DNA of 25,927 nucleotides from NCBI GenBank assembly GCA_015039365.1, contig WION01000652.1, positions 1 to 25,927 of the forward strand. Reading direction: 5' to 3'. Shown piece by piece: positions 1-5,274 of the stretch (positions within the stretch are counted from its first letter, which is position 1; the number at the start of each line of letters is the position of its first letter). Origin of the DNA: Amanita rubescens. Lineage: Eukaryota > Basidiomycota > Agaricomycetes > Agaricales > Amanitaceae. Below the pieces are notes generated by a model. That model was not told where the DNA came from. It searched no databases and saw only the letters and a program-made list of their open reading frames with translations. Position numbers and translations under genes: made by a program.

Positions 1-189
1 AAACCCTAAACCCTAAACCTAAACCCTAAACCCTAAACCCTAAACCCTAAACCCTAAACCCTAAACCCTAAACCCTAAACCCTAAACCCTAAACCCTAAA
101 CCCTAAACCCTAAACCCTAAACCCTAAACCCTAAACCCTAAACCCTAAACCCTAAACCCTAAACCCTAAACCCTAAACCCTAAACCCTA
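1..189. repeat. Telomere repeat tract, (CCCTAAA)n
   Basis: About 27 head-to-tail copies of CCCTAAA (TTTAGGG on the other strand). One variant unit near position 15 has lost a C. The C-rich strand reads 5' to 3' inward, so position 1 is the chromosome-tip side. The tract ends where the retroelement begins. The unit is the 7-mer often called plant-type, whereas TTAGGG is the usual fungal unit. Confidence 0.98.
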
Positions 190-261
190 AATCGCAATAC
201 GAACTGTAATAGTAACACCCTAAACCCTAAATCCCTAAACGGGAACGGGTCCTATGTGAGT

Positions 262-272
262 TATAAATATAT
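262..272 (+). promoter_or_regulatory. TATA-like promoter element in pseudo-LTR 1
   Basis: The sequence is TATAAATATAT. An 8-bp inverted repeat (285-292 with 303-310) follows at the distance where transcription would be expected to start, so the RNA 5' end may be a hairpin. An identical element lies in pseudo-LTR 2 at 4791-4801. The start site is inferred. Confidence 0.5.
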
Positions 273-409
273 CATCTAGAACGTTCCAGGCCAGTCTAGG
301 CCGGCCTGGAGCGATGATGTCACTGATTGCTTTAAATAGATTTGGAGCACTCCAGACCATCGGTTTCACGGACCGATCACGGACCCAGGTAAGTCTATCT
401 TTACTTCTC

Positions 410-425
410 TCCCACGTCGGTGGGA
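410..425 (+). other. Small hairpin in pseudo-LTR 1
   Basis: TCCCAC (410-415) pairs with GTGGGA (420-425) around the loop GTCG. The top of the hairpin reads CACGTCGG. The same CACGTCGG string tops a separate hairpin in the element's 3' UTR at 4580-4599. The copy in pseudo-LTR 2 is at 4939-4954. Confidence 0.45.
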
Positions 426-617
426 AATGTTTGTAAGTCATTCTTCCATATGGAGCTCTTTACCTCAGCATTCCGCGGATTCACCGCGGTCTCACGCGGA
501 GGTTTAGGGCAAGCTTACCACAGTTCAGTTTCGCTATTGTTACCTTACCCCTCATTGGCCCGCCGACCGCGGGAATGCTTAGTCACTAGAGGGACAGGTT
601 TTGTATATATTCGACTT

Positions 618-668
618 GAGGGATCTGATGAGACTCAGTCGAAACCGTCATCCCAACGGTCATCCCTC
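618..668 (+). ncRNA. Type I hammerhead ribozyme, copy 1
   Basis: All conserved core parts are present in order. Stem I 5' strand is GAGGGAT (618-624), followed by core CTGATGA (625-631). Stem II is GAC/GTC with loop TCA (632-640), followed by GAA (641-643). Stem III is ACCGT/ACGGT (644-648 with 656-660) with loop CATCCCA. The cleavage-site C is 661, and the stem I 3' strand is ATCCCTC (662-668). All 7 bp of stem I are Watson-Crick. Stem I is the open stem, so this is type I, the type reported from Penelope-like elements. Predicted self-cleavage is between 661 and 662. It probably processes element RNA. Confidence 0.92.
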
Positions 669-770
669 TGGTCTCCTCTGCTGTCCAGCATCGCAACCAA
701 CGCTCGCTTCGCTCGCTCGGTTGCTCCGCCCACCCTTAACCCTACCACAGCCTTTCACTCCTCGTTCGCC

Positions 771-1875
771 ATGTCAAACGCCTTCCGCGCCCTTTCCCCA
801 TCCGCTTACTCCTCGGCACTCGTTGTCGACAACGCCATTTCTTCCCCTGAGGACCGTATGGCGGCCAGGCATTCGACCATCGCCGCTACTTCCACCATCG
901 ACCAGCTCGTAGCGCTGGTCCCACCCGGCTGGGTGGAGCATTTGGGTCCCCTTATCCGGGACGTCGGGCGCTGCTCGGCTAATCTTGTGGTGAAGCGAAA
1001 GCATCACGCGGACCTAGTCCTACACAAGTCCAAAAGCACCTTCCCCGCTTCGTTCCCTAAGAAGCGGCCCGTTCTTCAGGTCTCGAAAGAGGTCCGGGAG
1101 ACGGATGTGGGGCAAGCTGCGCTGAAAAGCGTGCAAACCCTAGTCGATACGCAACGCAGCGACCTGCTGTCGGAGCATATCGCCCTTGCGCTCGTCGAAG
1201 TGCAAGGCATGGAAGCCCTCCTTACCAACGAGGTCGTCTACAAGAGACTCCGCGAGGCGCTTCACAAAGCCGCCCCAGTTGTAAAGGAAAGACGCCGATA
1301 CGTCCTCACCGAGGAAGTGCAGCATGAGGACGGTACCCGCAGTACCAACTTCAAGTTTGCTACCTCTCCGTCCTTCGAGGCGGAGTTTAAGGCGCTCACC
1401 CAGGACCTCCTGCCGCTTGCTCTGCATGCGCAGCTCATCTCCGAATCGAAGGCCCGTGTTGCCGACCAGAAGGAGCAGAGAAAAAAGGAGGTCAAGAAGA
1501 CCGCTGACGCGATGGACGTCGACGACGACAATGACGACGCCGGCCCCATGAAACGCTTGGTTGACAAGGCGGTCGACCGACGGGTGAAAAAACTAGAAAA
1601 ACTCCAGGTGAGTAGCCTCCCCTCTTCGTCTCAAACTACCACTGAGATATTTGACTTCATAGTTCGCCAAAGCCAAGCTTGCCAACGAGGCAGGCAAAGG
1701 GCCGAAACCGCAGACGCAGAAGAAGAAGAAGACGAGCCCCCCCTCCAGCAAAGCCAAACCCGCCGCCAAGAAGTCTGCCAACGCGCAGGCCTCTTCGTCG
1801 AAGCCGAAAGGCCCGAAGCAGGGAAAGCAAGGGAAAGGGAAGGGGAAAGGGAAGGGCAAAGCCAAGGCGAACTAA
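771..1875 (+). CDS. PLE ORF1, Gag-like basic protein (spliced, 349 aa)
   Basis: The exons are 771-1607 and 1663-1875. The start ATG lies 34 nt after the end of pseudo-LTR 1, in a good context (GCCATGT). I recognise no domain. The first 210 residues or so are mixed and partly helical. A charged segment with coiled-coil character follows, with an acidic patch (MDVDDDNDD, about 248-256) and then MKRLVDKAVDRRVKKLEKLQ just before the splice junction. Exon 2 encodes a strongly basic, low-complexity tail rich in Lys, Ala, Ser and Gly, ending in alternating Gly-Lys, as expected of a nucleic-acid-binding tail. The stop is 38 nt upstream of the likely RT start codon. A role as RNA chaperone or telomere-targeting partner of the RT is inferred from position and charge only. 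Confidence 0.72.
1608..1662 (+). other. 55-nt intron in ORF1 that decides the reading frame
   Basis: The donor is CAG|GTGAGT and the acceptor TTCATAG, with TGAC-like branch candidates shortly before it. The length is 55 nt (1 mod 3). Spliced RNA enters the Lys-rich frame and stops at 1873-1875. Unspliced RNA stays in a frame that is open through the RT to 4505. Splicing therefore separates ORF1 from the RT, while retention would fuse them into a protein of about 1244 aa from the ATG at 771. Retained introns are a known oddity of Penelope-like elements. Confidence 0.72.
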
Positions 1876-1913
1876 CAGTATCGCCTACGTACATACTATC
1901 GCGCCGGGACTTT

Positions 1914-4505
1914 ATGTCCCTTTGTAATTTTAATAATAAGTTTTGTTGCTGTGCGCTTGGGGATGAATCGCATCCTTTGTGTGAAATCGGTTTAAGAAAT
2001 GAACTCATGTGTGAAAAACATTTCGTATGGAACCGTCCATCCACGTACCCAGATTGGTTCTTAAGTATACCTTTGGAACAGGCCGCTGAACATGTGATCT
2101 TACGAACGCCCATTGATATTCTCAGGGCAGCTAGATATCGTAAACACATCCACCTATCCACAGGTGTCATCATGCCTATGTACTTACAAAAAAGCCTTAG
2201 CGTTGGTTTGAAATACTTACTAGCGCCCCATCCGTTCATGCATCATAACCTGACATGGGCATATAATTCTTTTTGCACAAGATTAAGATGGCGTATCAAA
2301 TATCTTTTTGAACAAGGCGATAACGTAGCTGACGACTACGACCCAGATTACGAAGTCGAACACGAAACACCAGAGTGTCCGACAATGTATGCCTATATTG
2401 AATATGGACTTCTCAAGGGAAAAAGACTCGTGTCAGACGCGATCTCCCGGTATTCCCAAGATCTATCGCAGACAGGGAAAGACTATAAACTGGACCCTCG
2501 AGAAAATGTGGCACGCACCGCGTTTGCACCACAGTTTAGTTCATTAAAGCGTTACCTTACCGATAATAATTATATTATCACGGGTACCGATAAAAATCTA
2601 GGAATGGCAGTATCACAACGCGATTGGTACAACGTCCAATGTGAGAAACTTCTCTCTGACCGTGAAGCATACACGGTGATAGAGGTGCATGAACTAGTTC
2701 ACATACTCACTAAACAGTGTACAAGAATGAATTACTTGGCAGATGTCGCTACGGGACTTAAGGAAATCTGGCCAGGAGGTACACAGCTACCCGGATTCTT
2801 CCGATCTAAGATTACGGAAACAGGGGCAAAGCATCACATTCCTGCGTTTCATGGTATCCCCAAAATACATAAAACGCCGACGGGAATGCGCCCAATTATA
2901 CCCTGTCACTCCGCGATTCAAAATCCGGCCGCTAAATTTGTTTCAAAAATTCTTAAACCTATCGTGGCTAACGCCGAAACGATACTGCAGTCCTCTCGTC
3001 AGTTCTGCAGAGATTTAAGTAATCTTCATATCCATCGTGATAGAAAAACCTGGTTGATTACCGGCGACGTTGTTGCTTACTACCCAAACGTCCCACTGGA
3101 ATCTGCGTTAGATATCGTACGTAATATTGCAAAAGTATGGTATAAACAAAACAGGAACATTGCTGAGGATCACCCTCTATGGACAGTGTTTGATCATGCC
3201 CTTTACGTGGGTAATGAAGATTTGGTTCTACAGTTCAACGGTAAATACTACCGTCAAATCAAAGGACTTGCAATGGGTATCGCTGATTCCCCAGATATTG
3301 CTAACCTTTACGCCGCCTTTTTCGAAACGATTCAGGGGCAAGTATTGAACAAACCTCGAATAATTTATTACAAGAGGTACATCGACGATGTTTTCGCCAT
3401 AATTACGGCAGATTCCGAACAGGATGCGCTGCAATTTATGTCAAACACAATTCAGTTCGCCGGTTGTAGAATAACATGGGAAGCTAGTAGAACGGTGTGT
3501 CCTTTCTTGGACGTACGCGTGTTTATGGACCCTCGGGACCCTGAACATGTACACTTTACACCGTATCGGAAGCAGCATAACCATCTTGAAAGAATTCCAT
3601 GGATTTCTCACCACCCCTTAGACGTTAAGAGGGGTACTTTCCTAGGTGAGATGTCCCGGTTAGCCGCGCTCTGTAGTAAATACGAATACTATCAGGATGC
3701 CATGAACGATCTACAGGGATTGTACAGGGCGCGTGGTTATCCGACCGCATTAACTTCCACTTGGTTGAGAAATAATTTATCCAACAAATGGGAAAACCGA
3801 TATGAATCCACTGCCATTACGGCGGAGGTTGAGGAAAAGGCCACCTTTGTTGTCCTTAAGTCGGAATTTAATCCGGTATTGAACTATTTCAACGCTAAAG
3901 AACTTGGAGATACTATCGTATCAGAGTGGCGGCAGGCCATGGAGATGTGGACTGCCGATAAAATTCCCAGCTGTTATACAGAGGACTGGGATAATTTTGG
4001 TCATCTTTGGATGAAGGAAGAATTAGAGCAGGGTAGTCAATACCCGGAGTCGGTCACCTCCCGCAAGGGCGGCGCATCTGGTTCCCTGATTCTCCCTGAC
4101 GTTACCAAACTGAATTCTCTGATGCGAGCCCGTTGGCTCGTTTCGCGTAGAAGAACAAGAAATTTGTTCGACTTAACGAACTTGTGGAAAAGGATAGTAC
4201 TTTCCAGCATGGATAAAAACCTGTTTGACGATGTCAATAGGTATGGACCAATTATCGACGAAGGAGCAGTATTCGTCGACGATGAGGAACCCGCACCAAG
4301 CTTAAAACGTTTGGCTCCAGAGGGCAGTGAAATGCCCCCTGCGAAGAAGTCTCGCCCTCGTGGTGAGTTAGCCCCTTCTTCTGCGCGTGTACCTAGTGGG
4401 TGGACTCGAACCGGCGTTTCTGACGTCGTAGTAGGTCCTTCTGCCCCACGTGGTTTTATAACCCATTGGTTGTCCAAGAATGTAAATGACAAGGCCCCAC
4501 GATAA
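1914..4505 (+). CDS. Penelope-like reverse transcriptase without GIY-YIG endonuclease (863 aa)
   Basis: The enzyme copies element RNA into DNA. From the ATG at 1914 the visible landmarks are PKIHK (316-320) and nearby RPII; TGDVVAYYP with catalytic Asp385 (motif A); GLAMGIADSP (451-460, motif B); YIDD (489-492, motif C) with the catalytic Asp pair; and FLDV (531-534). The region after about 560, with conserved-looking His-Pro and Arg/Leu-rich segments, is likely the thumb. No GIY-YIG motif follows, which separates it from full Penelope elements and fits the telomeric Athena/Coprina groups. Near the C-terminus (about 798-816) two basic clusters about 12 residues apart resemble a bipartite nuclear localisation signal. 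The same frame is open back to 420, so RT made from intron-retaining RNA could carry ORF1 as an N-terminal fusion. Start choice: first ATG after the ORF1 stop. Confidence 0.92.
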   Translation: MSLCNFNNKFCCCALGDESHPLCEIGLRNELMCEKHFVWNRPSTYPDWFLSIPLEQAAEHVILRTPIDILRAARYRKHIHLSTGVIMPMYLQKSLSVGLKYLLAPHPFMHHNLTWAYNSFCTRLRWRIKYLFEQGDNVADDYDPDYEVEHETPECPTMYAYIEYGLLKGKRLVSDAISRYSQDLSQTGKDYKLDPRENVARTAFAPQFSSLKRYLTDNNYIITGTDKNLGMAVSQRDWYNVQCEKLLSDREAYTVIEVHELVHILTKQCTRMNYLADVATGLKEIWPGGTQLPGFFRSKITETGAKHHIPAFHGIPKIHKTPTGMRPIIPCHSAIQNPAAKFVSKILKPIVANAETILQSSRQFCRDLSNLHIHRDRKTWLITGDVVAYYPNVPLESALDIVRNIAKVWYKQNRNIAEDHPLWTVFDHALYVGNEDLVLQFNGKYYRQIKGLAMGIADSPDIANLYAAFFETIQGQVLNKPRIIYYKRYIDDVFAIITADSEQDALQFMSNTIQFAGCRITWEASRTVCPFLDVRVFMDPRDPEHVHFTPYRKQHNHLERIPWISHHPLDVKRGTFLGEMSRLAALCSKYEYYQDAMNDLQGLYRARGYPTALTSTWLRNNLSNKWENRYESTAITAEVEEKATFVVLKSEFNPVLNYFNAKELGDTIVSEWRQAMEMWTADKIPSCYTEDWDNFGHLWMKEELEQGSQYPESVTSRKGGASGSLILPDVTKLNSLMRARWLVSRRRTRNLFDLTNLWKRIVLSSMDKNLFDDVNRYGPIIDEGAVFVDDEEPAPSLKRLAPEGSEMPPAKKSRPRGELAPSSARVPSGWTRTGVSDVVVGPSAPRGFITHWLSKNVNDKAPR

Positions 4506-4717
4506 GTATTGCCTCACCGTCGTTTTTTATCATTTTAACATGCGTCTTTAGAACAACAAATAACGAAACAGTTAAATCTTTGTCTCACGTCGGAGACAAG
4601 GTCGATCTTTAAAGGTTGTGACAAGGGAAGGATACCAACAAAAGGCGCTCCTAAACCCTAAACCCGTACGTTGATAATTCTAAGTTAAAAACTACAAGAC
4701 ACTGATTTAACATGCTT
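4506..4717 (+). other. PLE 3' UTR with hairpin and internal telomere-like units
   Basis: This non-coding stretch joins the RT stop to pseudo-LTR 2. A 7-bp hairpin lies at 4580-4599 (TTGTCTC / GAGACAA, loop ACGTCG), followed at 4649-4665 by about two CCCTAAA-like units. A further 52 bp of AT-rich sequence follows before the second pseudo-LTR. The hairpin could be an RT recognition or 3'-processing signal. The telomere-like units could be an old joint between two insertions. Confidence 0.6.
4580..4599 (+). other. 3' UTR stem-loop
   Basis: TTGTCTC (4580-4586) pairs perfectly with GAGACAA (4593-4599) around ACGTCG. Its loop and flank share CACGTCGG with the hairpin in each pseudo-LTR (410-425 and 4939-4954), although the stems differ. 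Function unknown. Confidence 0.5.
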
Positions 4718-4790
4718 AATCGCAATACGAACTGTAATAGTAACACCCTAAAACCCTAAATCCCTAAACGGGAACGGGTCCTATGTGAGT

Positions 4791-4801
4791 TATAAATATA
4801 T
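4791..4801 (+). promoter_or_regulatory. TATA-like promoter element in pseudo-LTR 2
   Basis: Identical to the element at 262-272. If active, it would drive transcription inward, antisense to the truncated hAT gene and through the second ribozyme. Confidence 0.4.
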
Positions 4802-5145
4802 CATCTAGAACGTTCCAGGCCAGTCTAGGCCGGCCTGGAGCGATGATGTCACTGATTGCTTTAAATAGATTTGGAGCACTCCAGACCATCGGTTTCACGG
4901 ACCGATCACGGACCCAGGTAAGTCTATCTTTACTTCTCTCCCACGTCGGTGGGAAATGTTTGTAAGTCATTCTTCCATATGGAGCTCTTTACCTCAGCAT
5001 TCCGCGGATTCACCGCGGTCTCACGCGGAGGTTTAGGGCAAGCTTACCACAGTTCAGTTTCGCTATTGTTACCTTACCCCTCATTGGCCCGCCACCGCGG
5101 GAATGCTTAGTCACTAGAGGGACAGGTTTTGTATATATTCGACTT

Positions 5146-5196
5146 GAGGGATCTGATGAGACTCAGTCGAAACCGTCATCCCAACGGTCATCCCTC
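5146..5196 (+). ncRNA. Type I hammerhead ribozyme, copy 2
   Basis: Identical in sequence to copy 1. Stem I strands are 5146-5152 and 5190-5196, the core CTGATGA is at 5153-5159, and predicted cleavage follows C5189. Cleavage at both copies of one long transcript would release an RNA of about 4.5 kb (662-5189) with defined ends. In this copy no splice acceptor lies downstream, so it could not be removed by the intron proposed for copy 1. Confidence 0.92.
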
Positions 5197-5260
5197 TGGT
5201 CTCCTCTGCTGTCCAGCATCGCAACCAACGCTCGCTTCGCTCGCTCGGTTGCTCCGCCCA

Positions 5261-5274
5261 CCCTAAACCCTAAA
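5261..5274. repeat. Interstitial telomere units at the PLE/chromosome joint
   Basis: Two exact CCCTAAA units lie between the PLE 3' end and the truncated hAT gene. They have the same orientation as the terminal tract. They mark the position of a former chromosome end before the PLE was added. Confidence 0.9.

Larger units (their letters stand above)
190..736 (+). repeat. Pseudo-LTR, copy 1 (distal)
   Basis: This 547-bp segment is repeated at 4718-5264. The only differences I found are one extra A in the telomere-like run of copy 2 and one G missing from copy 2 near 5093. It contains telomere-like units (217-239), a TATA-like box, an inverted repeat at 285-310, a consensus 5' splice site at 389, a small hairpin at 410-425 and a hammerhead ribozyme at 618-668. 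Direct terminal copies with a ribozyme are typical of PLE pseudo-LTRs. Retroviral-type LTR features (integrase, protease, primer-binding site) are absent. Confidence 0.93.
389..750 (+). other. Predicted 5' UTR intron containing the ribozyme
   Basis: The donor is CAG|GTAAGT at 389, a full consensus match. The acceptor is CCACAG ending at 750, with a TTAAC branch-like motif at 735-739, 12 nt before the AG. Splicing would remove 362 nt, including the whole hammerhead ribozyme, and place the 5' leader 20 nt before the ORF1 start at 771. Introns in the 5' region are known in Penelope elements. In pseudo-LTR 2 the donor is present but the acceptor is replaced by telomere sequence. No RNA evidence is available. 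Confidence 0.5.
190..5264 (+). mobile_element. Telomere-inserted, endonuclease-deficient Penelope-like element (Coprina-like)
   Basis: The unit comprises pseudo-LTR 1 (190-736), ORF1, reverse transcriptase ORF2, a 3' UTR and pseudo-LTR 2 (4718-5264). Telomere repeats flank it on both sides (1-189 and 5261-5274). The RT has Penelope-like motifs and no GIY-YIG nuclease after it, as in the Athena and Coprina groups known from telomeres of rotifers and basidiomycetes. The sense strand runs from the tip inward, so the RNA 3' end lies against the chromosome. That is the polarity expected if the telomeric 3' overhang primed reverse transcription. Near-identical pseudo-LTRs and intact frames suggest a recent, possibly active copy. 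An alternative reading is two successive insertions, because telomere-like units also occur at 4649-4665, just before the second pseudo-LTR region. Confidence 0.88.
4718..5264 (+). repeat. Pseudo-LTR, copy 2 (proximal)
   Basis: This is the second 547-bp copy of 190-736, with two compensating single-base indels as the only differences seen. It contains a TATA-like box at 4791-4801, a 5' splice site at about 4918, the hairpin at 4939-4954 and a ribozyme at 5146-5196. It ends in ...GCCCACCCT, merging without a gap into CCCTAAACCCTAAA. Copy 1 instead runs on at this point through a degenerate telomere-like string (CCCTTAACCCT) into ORF1. This looks like the true 3' terminus of the element. Confidence 0.93.

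Noticed and set aside
235..441. Minus-strand open frame of 68 codons, repeated at 4764-4970
   Set aside because: It lies wholly in the pseudo-LTR and is duplicated only because the pseudo-LTR is. It overlaps the TATA-like box and 5' splice site and shows no protein motif.
420..770. N-terminal extension of the long plus frame upstream of 771
   Set aside because: It runs through the pseudo-LTR and the ribozyme and would be removed by the proposed intron. The ATG at 771 is better placed.
4395..4430. tRNA T-arm-like GGTTCGAGTCC on minus
   Set aside because: The T-stem does not pair correctly, no acceptor, D or anticodon arm can be folded, and it lies within the RT coding sequence.
190..5264. 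LTR retrotransposon (Gypsy/Copia) from the direct repeats
   Set aside because: The RT is Penelope-like, and no protease, RNase H, integrase or primer-binding site is seen. The repeats carry hammerhead ribozymes typical of PLE pseudo-LTRs.
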